A stretch of DNA of 64,000 nucleotides from Adhaeribacter arboris. GTDB taxonomy: Bacteria > Bacteroidota > Bacteroidia > Cytophagales > Hymenobacteraceae. Position 1 is the first letter of the stretch; each line of letters begins with the position of its first letter. Below are positions 8,993 through 15,888 of the stretch, piece by piece. Both the position numbers and the translations under genes were made by a program. The notes below the pieces were generated by a model, which worked only from the letters and a program-made list of their open reading frames with translations, was not told the DNA's origin and did not search any database. The stretch lies in the NCBI RefSeq assembly GCF_003023845.1, contig NZ_PYFT01000001.1:2852001-2916000 (forward strand). The letters are read 5' to 3'.

Positions 8993-9322
8993 CTACTGCT
9001 GTCCTCTCCAAATAAGTATAAACTTAGGATTACCTATCTGGTCCAGGGCACTTTGAAAAGAAGCTAGTGGCGTAGAGAACATTTTACCCTGGTGCATGGG
9101 GTACTGATAATCCTGGTAGGCTAAACCAAAACTAGTATAATCCGCTTTGTATACCCACCTTGTTGCTTGCCAGGCTTTCACTTTTTCGGCTTCTCCCCAG
9201 AAAATTATTACTATTCCCTGGGCTTTGGCTCGGTCGCGGGCTTCTTTTAAGTCGTTCCAGGTCGCAAAGCCGGCTAGGTACAGGTCGCTGGATTCGGTGC
9301 GGCGGAGGTGGATATAGGGCAT
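8993..9322 (-). CDS. Hypothetical phage protein at the prophage left end
   Basis: 109 residues from the ATG giving MPYIHLRRTESS; a GTG 23 codons upstream (9391) would also keep the frame but overlaps the divergent promoter. The sequence is mixed alpha/beta with many aromatic residues (FATWNDL, IVIIFWGEAEKVKAWQATRWV, FILIWRGQQ). I do not recognise a domain. It is divergent from the 9464 gene and is the outermost gene of the prophage, followed by a good terminator, so it may be an independently expressed cargo gene. Confidence 0.6.
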   Translation of the reverse strand: MPYIHLRRTESSDLYLAGFATWNDLKEARDRAKAQGIVIIFWGEAEKVKAWQATRWVYKADYTSFGLAYQDYQYPMHQGKMFSTPLASFQSALDQIGNPKFILIWRGQQ

Positions 9323-9385
9323 ATCAGTATAAATACGGAATTTACTTAAATATGGAAAAATAACTGAAATTTCATGTTCATTATT

Positions 9386-9415
9386 TTGCACATTGCGTAT
9401 AAGTTAGTATATTTG
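9386..9415 (+). promoter_or_regulatory. Bacteroidota consensus promoter for rightward block
   Basis: TTG at 9386-9388, a 19-base spacer, then TATATTTG at 9408-9415. This matches the -33 TTG and -7 TAnnTTTG consensus of the Bacteroidota primary sigma factor. It would start transcription about 40 bp before the ATG at 9464. Confidence 0.8.
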
Positions 9416-9463
9416 ATACAGTTAAACAGAGCGGCGCAGCTCGATAAACTCTGCAAAAGGAAA

Positions 9464-10186
9464 ATGACAATTCAAACCACCTCCGAAAAAGTTATTTTAG
9501 TTAATCGCGATAACGAAAAAATCGTTGAAATATCGCGTCAATTTTTAAACGAAGTAAATAACCTTATATTAGGCAAACAATTTAACGGCAAAGTTTACGG
9601 TTCTGAATCCAAGGGATTATCCATTTATTTAAATGGGGAAAAGGTTTCTATAACATTAGAACAAAAACAGGTTATTTATATCTTAACTGAAACTTTGTAT
9701 CTGTACGATATCGAATTTAACGGCCAAATGCTTTCTAAAAGTGATATTGACGCTAAAATAGATAGTGGTAGTCCTTATATAATGGCATCCAGCTTTGTTA
9801 TTTTAAGTTACGCTATGGATAACGCAAAAAAAGAAATAGAAATAGAAATAATAAACGAAAACAACATGGATGCATTAACAATCCCAACCCAAGCAGAAGC
9901 GGAACAAGTTTTCGGAGAGGTTTGCGCCGGATTACTCGATCATTTTAAATCCCCTCATTTTGATTATACGGGATATGGCGTAGTAGAAGATAAAAGATTA
10001 GGTATACACTGGGCGCATACTTTAAAAAAACTAACTCCTTTGTTTGCCGTTTTGCCCAAAGAGATTGTAAATAAAATAGGCTATGTAAATATGTTTATGG
10101 TTAATAGCGGCTTAGACTATTTACCTATTTCCCAAAAGTTTCATTTTGGCCTTTTTGATGCAACCGCAAATTTTGCCAGTAAATAA
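9464..10186 (+). CDS. Hypothetical protein upstream of XRE regulator
   Basis: 240 residues, starting at ATG 9464 (MTIQTTSEKV) just after AAAAGGAAA; the open frame to 9374 runs through the promoter and is not used. The protein is acidic with no membrane segments or signal peptide. Blocks such as LILGKQFNGKVYGSESKGLS and LKKLTPLFAVLPKEIVNKIGYVN suggest an alpha/beta fold, but I do not recognise the family. It is 8 bp from the XRE gene and likely co-transcribed with it, so it may be a partner of the regulator, an anti-defence protein or part of a toxin-like pair; none of this is shown. Confidence 0.75.
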   Translation: MTIQTTSEKVILVNRDNEKIVEISRQFLNEVNNLILGKQFNGKVYGSESKGLSIYLNGEKVSITLEQKQVIYILTETLYLYDIEFNGQMLSKSDIDAKIDSGSPYIMASSFVILSYAMDNAKKEIEIEIINENNMDALTIPTQAEAEQVFGEVCAGLLDHFKSPHFDYTGYGVVEDKRLGIHWAHTLKKLTPLFAVLPKEIVNKIGYVNMFMVNSGLDYLPISQKFHFGLFDATANFASK

Positions 10187-10194
10187 AATTTTAA

Positions 10195-10422
10195 ATGAAA
10201 GGCAACATTACCGAAGAAGAATTGATTGCCGAGCGCAAACGGGTAGGTAATCTGCTCCGGCAAAAACGGGAAGAACGCGGCTACAAGCAAGAGGATTTTG
10301 CCCAGCTGACCGGCATGTCGCGTAGTACCATTTCCAAGATAGAAGCCGGTAATTGGAATTTCGGGATAGATACCCTTACCTTGTTTACTAAACATTTAGG
10401 AATTGAGAAATTAGGCAAATAA
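10195..10422 (+). CDS. XRE-family helix-turn-helix regulator
   Basis: 75 residues. The HTH_3 fold is clear in about residues 16-70: RVGNLLRQKREERGYKQEDFAQLTGMSRSTISKIEAGNWNFGIDTLTLFTKHLG, with the recognition helix in SRSTISKIEAG. It binds DNA, probably as a dimer, and lacks any other domain. It could be a lysogeny repressor or an antitoxin-type regulator of its own operon. It is the only XRE regulator seen in the window; the main phage repressor may lie past the right edge. A terminator follows 2 bp after the stop. Confidence 0.92.
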   Translation: MKGNITEEELIAERKRVGNLLRQKREERGYKQEDFAQLTGMSRSTISKIEAGNWNFGIDTLTLFTKHLGIEKLGK

Positions 10423-10423
10423 A

Positions 10424-10454
10424 AAAGCCCCTTACTCGGGGCCTTCTTTTTAGA
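10424..10454 (+). terminator. Rho-independent terminator after XRE gene
   Basis: AAAAAAGCCCC - loop TTACT - CGGGGC followed by CTTCTTTTT. The stem is GC-rich and a T-run follows directly. Confidence 0.85.
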
Positions 10455-10529
10455 TGGGAAATAGGGAAGGCAGATAATAAAGGTTGGTAATTATTTATAA
10501 TTGGATTTTATTTTAATGTAAACTTGTTG

Positions 10530-10537
10530 TAATTTTG
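10530..10537 (+). promoter_or_regulatory. Probable -7 element of hicB/hicA-like operon
   Basis: TAATTTTG matches TAnnTTTG. No clean TTG sits 19-20 bases upstream, so only the -7 element is proposed. It lies about 100 bp before the ATG at 10635. Confidence 0.5.
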
Positions 10538-10634
10538 CAACTTTTTTTCTACGTTGCTCACGTATACTAAAAAATCAAGGCCTTTAAGCCAAAAAATACG
10601 TATTTACTCTAAAAAATTTAAAAAAGGAAAAACA

Positions 10635-10847
10635 ATGATAAAACCTTCAAAAAAACTTACTGTTACTGGTATTTTAAATAACTCTGGACGAATAACTGCT
10701 TTTTTCAATGAAATGCCAGGGTTGGTGGTTCAAGGAATTTCCGAAGAAGATGTTAAAGACAAATTAATAATTCTACTCGATGCATATATTATTCGGCTTG
10801 AATCAATGAAAAACAATCTTGATATTCAAACTACTTCACTAGCATGA
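10635..10847 (+). CDS. HicB-like antitoxin-type protein
   Basis: 70 residues from ATG 10635 (preceded by AAAAAGG); a frame opening at 10554 adds an unsupported leader. The part KLTVTGILNNSGRITAFFNEMPGLVVQGISEEDVKDKLIILLDAY matches the HicB partial-RNase-H fold: a strand-loop-strand that would read A-x-F-P-G-L in relatives, then the 'G-x-T-x-E-E-A' helix (here GISEEDVKDKL). There is no C-terminal DNA-binding tail. Its stop overlaps the start of the next gene by ATGA, which fits a toxin-antitoxin pair in hicB-hicA order. Confidence 0.7.
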   Translation: MIKPSKKLTVTGILNNSGRITAFFNEMPGLVVQGISEEDVKDKLIILLDAYIIRLESMKNNLDIQTTSLA

Positions 10848-11119
10848 CCCGGAATTATTTTATAAATCATCTAATCGAACAGGAGTGTTATCCTGATGAA
10901 GAGTGCAACTCAGAAATTTCCCAGTTGTGGCATAATGCTATTAGTGGTGATGTGTGTTATGTGCCTTTAGACGAAGAACTAGAAATACCTACTTGGTGTC
11001 ATATCATATTTGAGTTAGGAGTTAATCCTCCAATCGAATTTGATTCAGACTATCATGTTTATTGTACTTTTAGAGAAGATCATTTAAAACAAGTTGTAAT
11101 TAATAAAAATAGGCAGTAA
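10844..11119 (+). CDS. HicA-like protein, catalytic His apparently replaced
   Basis: 91 residues. The segment ISQLWHNAISGDVCYVPLDEE followed by ICH-type IIFELGVNPPIEF follows the layout of HicA mRNA interferases (GSHxxWRNPxxGKxxxVPxHxE ... ICKDLGIxxP). In HicA the His of GSH is essential; here the aligned position is Gln (ISQLW) and the second His of PRHxE is Asp (PLDEE). The protein would then be an inactive HicA-fold relative, or an active protein with another chemistry. It overlaps the HicB-like gene by four bases. The homology rests on pattern reading and should be treated as tentative. Confidence 0.5.
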   Translation: MTRNYFINHLIEQECYPDEECNSEISQLWHNAISGDVCYVPLDEELEIPTWCHIIFELGVNPPIEFDSDYHVYCTFREDHLKQVVINKNRQ

Positions 11120-11138
11120 TTTATATATAGTTAATAAT

Positions 11139-11169
11139 AAAAAAAGAGGATTATAAACCCTCTTTTTTT
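11139..11169. terminator. Bidirectional terminator between convergent genes
   Basis: A-run, AAAGAGG - loop - CCTCTTT, then a T-run, so it works for both the rightward 10844 gene and the leftward 11214 gene. Confidence 0.85.
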
Positions 11170-11213
11170 ATTATAGTTTACTTTTGCGGCTAAAAGGTTA
11201 CTACGGTTATAGT

Positions 11214-11396
11214 TTACCCTAATTCTATATCCATCTTTTCTCGCTTATATTTAGTATGAGAGCAAATATGGCAAGAACAAGGTGCGCCGTGGGAACGATA
11301 CGCATAAAACTTACCTTCTGTATTTTGCAGGTTCAGTTGCTTCAGCCTTTTTTTGTATTTGCGCATCTTGATTTGATGCCGTAAGCCTTTATCCAT
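11214..11396 (-). CDS. Small basic CxxC protein, phage hypothetical
   Basis: 60 residues from the ATG giving MDKGLRHQIKMRKYKKRL; an upstream ATG at 11423 is also possible. The protein is very basic at the N-terminus and has the block SHGAPCSCHICSHTKY, with CSCHIC as a likely metal-binding knuckle. This short type recurs in Bacteroidota phages and mobile elements as a conserved hypothetical protein. It overlaps the upstream HicB-like gene by 8 bases. Confidence 0.65.
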   Translation of the reverse strand: MDKGLRHQIKMRKYKKRLKQLNLQNTEGKFYAYRSHGAPCSCHICSHTKYKREKMDIELG

Positions 11397-11598
11397 TCTT
11401 ACAATTTTTCCTGTAAGCCTCAAGCGCGGTTAAACTAATAGCTAGTTCTTTAATACACTCAGTAATAGAATTTGCAGTAATAGTTATACCAGTATATTCT
11501 TTGCCTTCAATCCAAGCAAGATATTTGTTATCTGGCAAATCATCATAACATTTAATCTGGATGTTTAACTGATGATTATGTTGTATCGTTTGTACCAT
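11389..11598 (-). CDS. Orphan HicB-like domain protein
   Basis: 69 residues. YLAWIEGKEYTGITITANSI followed by TECIKELAISLTALEAYRK follows the HicB strand-turn-helix pattern. No HicA-like neighbour is in this operon, so it may be a solitary regulator or a partner of the 10844 protein about 300 bp away. The start ATG at 11596-11598 has a downstream AAAATAATGG context without a strong Shine-Dalgarno. Confidence 0.55.
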   Translation of the reverse strand: MVQTIQHNHQLNIQIKCYDDLPDNKYLAWIEGKEYTGITITANSITECIKELAISLTALEAYRKNCKNG

Positions 11599-11626
11599 TA
11601 TTTTACTACACTATACGTTAAAATAC

Positions 11627-11791
11627 CTACCATTCCCAAAAACCCCGAAACCACCAAAAACAAAAGGATAAAGACGATATTAAAGTTATGGTAAAGCCAA
11701 TATGTGGGGCTTCATGGTGCCTGATTACACCAACTATTAACAATAGAATAAAAATAGCATAAACCGACCAATAAAATCTATAAGCCTTCAT
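11627..11791 (-). CDS. Small membrane protein, 54 residues
   Basis: MKAYRFYWSVYAIFILLLIV begins a first membrane helix (about residues 5-24); a second runs about residues 33-52 (FTITLISSLSFCFWWFRGF) and the protein ends in FWEW. The stop lies 28 bp before the HicB-like gene and the start overlaps the stop of the HNH gene as ATGA, which supports real translation. Function unknown; position in the lysis-proximal end of the operon makes a minor holin-like role possible but unproven. Confidence 0.65.
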   Translation of the reverse strand: MKAYRFYWSVYAIFILLLIVGVIRHHEAPHIGFTITLISSLSFCFWWFRGFWEW

Positions 11792-12156
11792 TTCACCATA
11801 TTATTAGTCTTTTCTTTATGGCAATCTTGGCAAAGCGTTTGAAAATTTGAGATACCACATGCGCCACCCCCATTAGAAACCGGCAGAATATGGTCTGCTT
11901 GCCAATTTGGGGTTATAACACCACAGTTGCGGCAAGCTCCTTGGTCTAATTGATAGAGTAGTTTTCTAATAATACCAGTATTCCCTTTAATAATAGCAAA
12001 TTGTATATAAGAGTTATCTCTACATTTATTTGAATACCATTTTTTTCGAGGGTTATCCAGTAAATTACCACAACCGCAGGCGCATACTCCAGATAATACG
12101 GGGAATAAATCTTCTAGATTTAAATTTTTTTGGTATCTACTATAATTATCAACCAT
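11788..12156 (-). CDS. HNH endonuclease-like protein
   Basis: 122 residues. An N-terminal CACGCG knuckle with a C-x-N-K-C partner (WYSNKCRD) is followed by the HNH core: CRNCGVITPNWQADHILPVSNGGGACGISNFQTLCQDCHKEK. The DH of ADHILPV, the N of SNFQTLC and the H of DCHKEK are the expected catalytic and metal residues, and the two CxxC pairs hold zinc. It would nick or cut DNA. It lies far from the terminase genes, so a packaging role is less obvious than for cos-proximal phage HNH proteins. Confidence 0.88.
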   Translation of the reverse strand: MVDNYSRYQKNLNLEDLFPVLSGVCACGCGNLLDNPRKKWYSNKCRDNSYIQFAIIKGNTGIIRKLLYQLDQGACRNCGVITPNWQADHILPVSNGGGACGISNFQTLCQDCHKEKTNNMVK

Positions 12157-12249
12157 TACTTAACAAGGCTATAAGTAAAATGTAGGGATAGCAACTTTTA
12201 ATCGCACTATGATAGAATGGAAATGTGAACAGTGGTTATCTTGTGCATA

Positions 12250-12864
12250 CTAAAATCGAACGATAGTTTTACCAATACTAATACCCACGAAAGGAACTGG
12301 TTTAAAGGTTTCGGTAGGTGCTATTCCGTACCCGGCGCTTAGGCTTATATTCCAGTTTTTAGGTTTAGTGTCCTTTACGTATTTAGCATTAAGGTTTTGA
12401 AATTCTTTATCCAGTTCTGCCTGAGTTAATTTAAGCTGCTTATTTTCGTTATCGTAAGATTCTAATTGAGTATCCTTCTCTAAAATAACCCCATCCTTTG
12501 TTTTAGATTCTTTCTTTAAACTGGAAATAACCTTATCCTTAGAAGCTATTACTGCTTTCCCATTATCCAGGGTAGGTACTTTAAAATACCTGTTTACAAT
12601 AACCGTATCCTGTGCTTCTGCGGCTATTCTAAGTGCCCTTTCTTCTTTTAAGCTATCCCGTATTAACTTTTCCCGAATGTCCGACTGTGCCCTATATTGG
12701 GCTTCTATCGTGCTATTATCCAGGCTTTGGTTAATAAGCTTATCGTGGTTGTCTACCCGCTTGGCGTTCTGGTTTTCATGTTGGCAGGATTTTATTAAAC
12801 CAATTAACAGGAACAGCATTAGAAATACAATGCCTATTCCAATCCATAATTTTTTATTTTTCAT
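12250..12864 (-). CDS. Membrane-anchored coiled-coil protein, possible spanin
   Basis: 204 residues starting MKNKKLWIGIGIVFLMLFLL; the start is fixed by an ATGA overlap with the upstream gene. One N-terminal membrane helix (about residues 5-26) is followed by a long charged heptad-like region (about 40-165) and a C-terminal strand-rich piece (NWNISLSAGYGIAPTETFK ... IVRF) that resembles an outer-membrane beta-hairpin ending in F. This reaches from the inner membrane across the periplasm toward the outer membrane, which is the geometry of a phage spanin. It lies near the endolysin and holin candidates. The call is inferred from layout, not from homology. Confidence 0.55.
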   Translation of the reverse strand: MKNKKLWIGIGIVFLMLFLLIGLIKSCQHENQNAKRVDNHDKLINQSLDNSTIEAQYRAQSDIREKLIRDSLKEERALRIAAEAQDTVIVNRYFKVPTLDNGKAVIASKDKVISSLKKESKTKDGVILEKDTQLESYDNENKQLKLTQAELDKEFQNLNAKYVKDTKPKNWNISLSAGYGIAPTETFKPVPFVGISIGKTIVRF

Positions 12865-13040
12865 TTCGAAATCCGACAATTAGTACAAGATAAATTCCAT
12901 CGTTCAGCTTTTTCAATACCAGGGCATCCTTTGCAATAGGGTTTAAGAAAGGAAGTATTATAACCATTAGGCTTAAATTCTTCTATAAAGGGTCGGCGCA
13001 TGAGCTTACCCATGTCTTTATTGTAGTAGCCTGGGGTCAT
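12861..13040 (-). CDS. Small Cys-rich hypothetical protein
   Basis: 59 residues from MTPGYYNKDMGKLMRRPFIE; the frame is open to 13085. Near the C-terminus KPYCKGCPGIEK and LSCTNCRISK give two CxxC knuckles, likely one zinc site. It overlaps the next upstream gene by 23 bp and the downstream gene by ATGA. Function unknown. Confidence 0.55.
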   Translation of the reverse strand: MTPGYYNKDMGKLMRRPFIEEFKPNGYNTSFLKPYCKGCPGIEKAERWNLSCTNCRISK

Positions 13041-13269
13041 CTTTATCCACGAGTATAGTCTTAGCATTGCCAACTTGCAGTTCAACTTTACAATTCTGAG
13101 TTGAGACTACGGGTGTATGAGTATTGGCAGGTGGCAAGCCAGTTAATGTGCTTATAATTCCTGCACCGGCACATATCTTACAGGTTTCATAACCAAACTT
13201 CGTTAAATTAAGTGTGCCATAATAGCCTTTCTCGCCATTACATTTAGGGCATAGTTGCCATGTATTCAT
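13018..13269 (-). CDS. Small zinc-finger protein (DnaJ-type CxxC repeats)
   Basis: 83 residues. CPKCNGEKGYYGTLNLTKFG followed by CKICAGAG follows the CxxCxGxG style of DnaJ zinc repeats. The C-terminal half is polar. Small proteins of this type are common in Bacteroidota prophages. Function unknown. Confidence 0.7.
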   Translation of the reverse strand: MNTWQLCPKCNGEKGYYGTLNLTKFGYETCKICAGAGIISTLTGLPPANTHTPVVSTQNCKVELQVGNAKTILVDKDDPRLLQ

Positions 13270-13273
13270 AATT

Positions 13274-13369
13274 TTAAGGTTTAAATATCCAATTCATTAT
13301 CGACCATAACACCGTCCAGATTGTCAGAACAGCTAAGCCCATGCCTATACATTGTAGCAGGGGTTTCAT
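13274..13369 (-). CDS. 31-residue membrane peptide
   Basis: MKPLLQCIGMGLAVLTIWTV then LWSIMNWIFKP: one hydrophobic helix flanked by Lys at both ends. The start overlaps the upstream stop as ATGA and the stop lies 4 bp before the next start, so it fits exactly in the operon. Function unknown. Confidence 0.6.
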   Translation of the reverse strand: MKPLLQCIGMGLAVLTIWTVLWSIMNWIFKP

Positions 13370-13608
13370 TTACTTTCTGGGTAATAATGTTCAACTCTCC
13401 ATTCTCCAAACTTGGACATTACTTTTATGCCATCCGGACTAGTAAAGGTTGTTCTCCATTCACTAAGTCCTGTATTGTTTTTGAAACTTTCAATGGCTTG
13501 CAATACTGCTTGTACTGTTTTATACTTTTTACCCCAATACCATCGAGAACACTTTGTACCGTCAGAAAATATTACCCGAAAGGTTACTCGGTATAAACTT
13601 TCACTCAT
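13366..13608 (-). CDS. Hypothetical phage protein
   Basis: 80 residues, basic and aromatic (KCSRWYWGKKYKTVQAVLQA, GEWRVEHYYPESK). No domain recognised. It lies between two tiny genes, both joined to it by ATGA overlaps. Confidence 0.6.
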   Translation of the reverse strand: MSESLYRVTFRVIFSDGTKCSRWYWGKKYKTVQAVLQAIESFKNNTGLSEWRTTFTSPDGIKVMSKFGEWRVEHYYPESK

Positions 13609-13652
13609 TTTTGTATTCTCCTAATAATAAGCGTAGCCACTAATAATAACAT
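13605..13652 (-). CDS. Possible 15-residue peptide gene
   Basis: MLLLVATLIIRRIQK with a stop overlapping the next start as ATGA. The same frame is open for eight more codons upstream (ending near the lipoprotein stop) but has no ATG. It looks like the end of a membrane helix, so it may be a real micro-gene or only a translational coupling leader. Confidence 0.3.
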   Translation of the reverse strand: MLLLVATLIIRRIQK

Positions 13653-13675
13653 CCAAAAAGTAGGGTAACAGGGAT

Positions 13676-14731
13676 CTATTGCAGCATCGGCAGGCGCGGC
13701 ATTACGTCCAAAAAACCGCTTTTCTCATTCCCGATATACAGGTCTTTTAACAGTACTACCCGTTTATATTTAATGTGCCGGCTGTAAATACCTACCTTAA
13801 AATATCCGGGCATTTCGGCATCGTTGTAGGCGTTCGGACCATAATACTTAAGTACTTGTTTTCCGTTAATGGCCAGGATAATTAAGCCTCCTTCCGTCTT
13901 GTATCGTGGATCTGATTCGGAGAAAGTTTTGTAACTGTGCCTTACGTACCAGGTAAAGACTACATCCTGATCTTTGGGTAAGGGAATAAGTTTAAAGTTC
14001 TTTTTACCCTCTCTGTTCGTATTAGTCGTTACTTTTTTACTATCCCAACACACCATTACGTGCAAGTAATCTCCTTCCGCAAACAGCGCAATAGGTGGAA
14101 CAAGGGGCTTTTCGCCTAGCCTCTTATCCTCGTGGTTATGCCATTGGGTTATTATATCGGGTTCTGAGTGCGCCTGCCAGTTTTCTACCGGGAATCGCAT
14201 GGTATAGCCGTAGCGAGAAATTAAGCCGGGTTCGGAATCTTTTAGTATTTCCGAACGGACAACGCCATTCTTGTTATCGTTGGCGCTTAAAACAAACCGG
14301 GCCCACTTGGCACCTCCCAATTCCACGAACTGCAAGCCCATCGGATTAGCCGTTTGCTTGCGGAAACCTCTGGGCAAAGTGGTGCTGGCAAAGTCGTGCT
14401 GCGTACTTAGATTAGCCCGCTTTTCGGGTATCTGGAATACTGGGTCGTTGGGTTTCGGCTGCTCCGGAGTAGGCTCGTTCGGAGTAATCACCTCTGGAAC
14501 CGGTACGCTTATTTCCGCTTCTTCTTGCTCAGGAGGGGTAACTACTACGGCCGTATCCGGTTGCTCTGGAGGTTCCGGTGTTACAACTGGTGGTTGGTCC
14601 GGCGTAACTACGGGAGGCGTTTCCGGTTGTTGGACTACCGGTGGATAGTACGAATGGTTATTGTTCTGCTTCTTTGGCTCACAGCTAAGCAGCAGGTTTA
14701 GGGAGAGGATTAAAAGTAATAGCCTTTTCAT
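13676..14731 (-). CDS. Lipoprotein with lyase-like jelly-roll domain
   Basis: 351 residues starting MKRLLLLILSLNLLLSCEPK; the lipobox LLSC puts the acylated Cys at residue 17. Residues about 30-110 form a Pro/Glu/Thr linker (PPVVTPEPPEQPD-like repeats). The rest resembles the concanavalin-type fold of heparin-lyase/alginate-lyase families, with a conserved RSEI segment, an internal FTWYVRHSY block and the closing GYFKVGIYSRHIKYKR. It may cleave or bind surface polysaccharide. It sits directly downstream of the endolysin, so it may change the cell surface of the host or help virion exit. A second protein with the same pattern is at 22060. Confidence 0.65.
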   Translation of the reverse strand: MKRLLLLILSLNLLLSCEPKKQNNNHSYYPPVVQQPETPPVVTPDQPPVVTPEPPEQPDTAVVVTPPEQEEAEISVPVPEVITPNEPTPEQPKPNDPVFQIPEKRANLSTQHDFASTTLPRGFRKQTANPMGLQFVELGGAKWARFVLSANDNKNGVVRSEILKDSEPGLISRYGYTMRFPVENWQAHSEPDIITQWHNHEDKRLGEKPLVPPIALFAEGDYLHVMVCWDSKKVTTNTNREGKKNFKLIPLPKDQDVVFTWYVRHSYKTFSESDPRYKTEGGLIILAINGKQVLKYYGPNAYNDAEMPGYFKVGIYSRHIKYKRVVLLKDLYIGNEKSGFLDVMPRLPMLQ

Positions 14732-14732
14732 T

Positions 14733-15068
14733 TTATAACATTTCATAATGGTTACCGTCTACAAAGCCTTTAAAGTCCCCGCCCCAACGGTTTTGCGGGT
14801 GCAAGCTTTTCCAATATTTACCCAAAGGTGCGTGCGCCGTGGAATCGGTTACATATTTACCGCCGATAAATAAGTTTAAATCGCCTGCTAGCTTATCCTG
14901 GTGTTTGCTTCTATCTGCTTTGCTTTTACCGTGCGCAATGTTCCAGGCATGTTGTTGGTCCGTGCGTAAAAGTTCGCCGGCCGTAACTTCGTATCCTTGC
15001 TCAAAAGCCCATAGAATAAGTAGGGCAAAGTTTTTTAGGAATAAAGATTGTTTTTCGCGTAAAGTCAT
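14733..15068 (-). CDS. M15-family peptidoglycan peptidase, endolysin
   Basis: 111 residues. The zinc-binding and catalytic pattern of VanY/L-alanyl-D-glutamate peptidases is visible: SKHQDKLAGDLNLF (S-x-H-x-x-x-x-A-x-D) and later WGGDFKGFVDGNHYEML, with Glu/His of NHYE as the second zinc site. The length equals the short phage endolysins of this family. It would cut peptide cross-links in peptidoglycan. It lies between two holin candidates upstream and the lyase-like lipoprotein downstream. Confidence 0.88.
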   Translation of the reverse strand: MTLREKQSLFLKNFALLILWAFEQGYEVTAGELLRTDQQHAWNIAHGKSKADRSKHQDKLAGDLNLFIGGKYVTDSTAHAPLGKYWKSLHPQNRWGGDFKGFVDGNHYEML

Positions 15069-15529
15069 ACTAATTCTCCGGCTTGATTTACTCTATATCT
15101 AGGTTTTGGTGCTTCGATTATTACATCAATCGGGCTTTTTACATCGGGAATCTTTTCAGGTGGGGTCTTCCGGTAGTTAACCGTCATTTTAGCTATAAAA
15201 GCCGCTCCTACACAGATGGAACGGACTGTTTTTAACCATTCGGCGTGTAGCCAAGCCGGGTGGAATTGTGGGTCGCTTATTTGCTCGGTAATAAAGTCCA
15301 GTAGTTCTGGGGCCGCCGCCAGAGTTAAGGCGCCATAGAAAATGCGTTTGAAGTAAGTAGGCGTAACCGACTTAAAAAGCCGCTGGTAAACCTCCCGTAT
15401 TCCCTTGCCTATTACACCATTCTGGTAATACAGGATTATACCTAAGAGGACTAGGCAAAGCCCCGCTAATCCAGCTAGTGCCCCATATAGAATGTGTTCC
15501 TTATCAATGTGGAAACCGTTTATATTCAT
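15065..15529 (-). CDS. Membrane protein, candidate holin or lysis accessory
   Basis: 154 residues. One clear helix near residues 13-32 (LYGALAGLAGLCLVLLGIIL) and two weaker hydrophobic stretches (about 63-80 and 105-120). The C-terminus is soluble and Pro/Lys-rich. Its place, overlapping the endolysin start as ATGA, fits a holin or holin partner. No family recognised. Confidence 0.55.
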   Translation of the reverse strand: MNINGFHIDKEHILYGALAGLAGLCLVLLGIILYYQNGVIGKGIREVYQRLFKSVTPTYFKRIFYGALTLAAAPELLDFITEQISDPQFHPAWLHAEWLKTVRSICVGAAFIAKMTVNYRKTPPEKIPDVKSPIDVIIEAPKPRYRVNQAGELV

Positions 15530-15888
15530 TAGTGCGTTTTAATTTTAAAGTGGTCCGCTATGTTCTGCGTAATTAAAAGGATGCGATTCATGGCCTCGCG
15601 TGGGTCAGACTTGGCCAGGGCGTCTTCTACATCGTGGACAAATTTTAACTGCTCCAGAGACATATCCCGGTTAGTTTTATTCAGTTCTTTTATTTCTAAA
15701 TCTTTGGATTTAATATCTAATTTGTGAGATTCAATCAAAGCCGTTAATTCTTTTAGCCATTCTTTGCGCTCGGCTAAATGCTCTTTATCTCTACTTTGCA
15801 CCCACTTGTATAAAACATATATGACAATCCCCATAAAGACTACTGCTGCCGTTTGTTGCAACAAATAGTCTATTCCTTTACTTTCCAT
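15529..15888 (-). CDS. Single-helix coiled-coil protein, BhlA/UviB-like holin candidate
   Basis: 119 residues: a membrane helix at about residues 11-28 (TAAVVFMGIVIYVLYKW), then a long charged coiled coil (RDKEHLAERKEWLKELTAL ...). This is the layout of BhlA/UviB-type small holin-like proteins. The start overlaps the 3' end of the PAS-domain gene by 11 bp. Confidence 0.5.
   Translation of the reverse strand: MESKGIDYLLQQTAAVVFMGIVIYVLYKWVQSRDKEHLAERKEWLKELTALIESHKLDIKSKDLEIKELNKTNRDMSLEQLKFVHDVEDALAKSDPREAMNRILLITQNIADHFKIKTH

Noticed and set aside
9318-9350. Fourth copy of the late-block palindrome upstream of the 8993 gene
   Set aside because: Only TACGGAATTTA and a few flanking bases agree; too weak to count as a copy.
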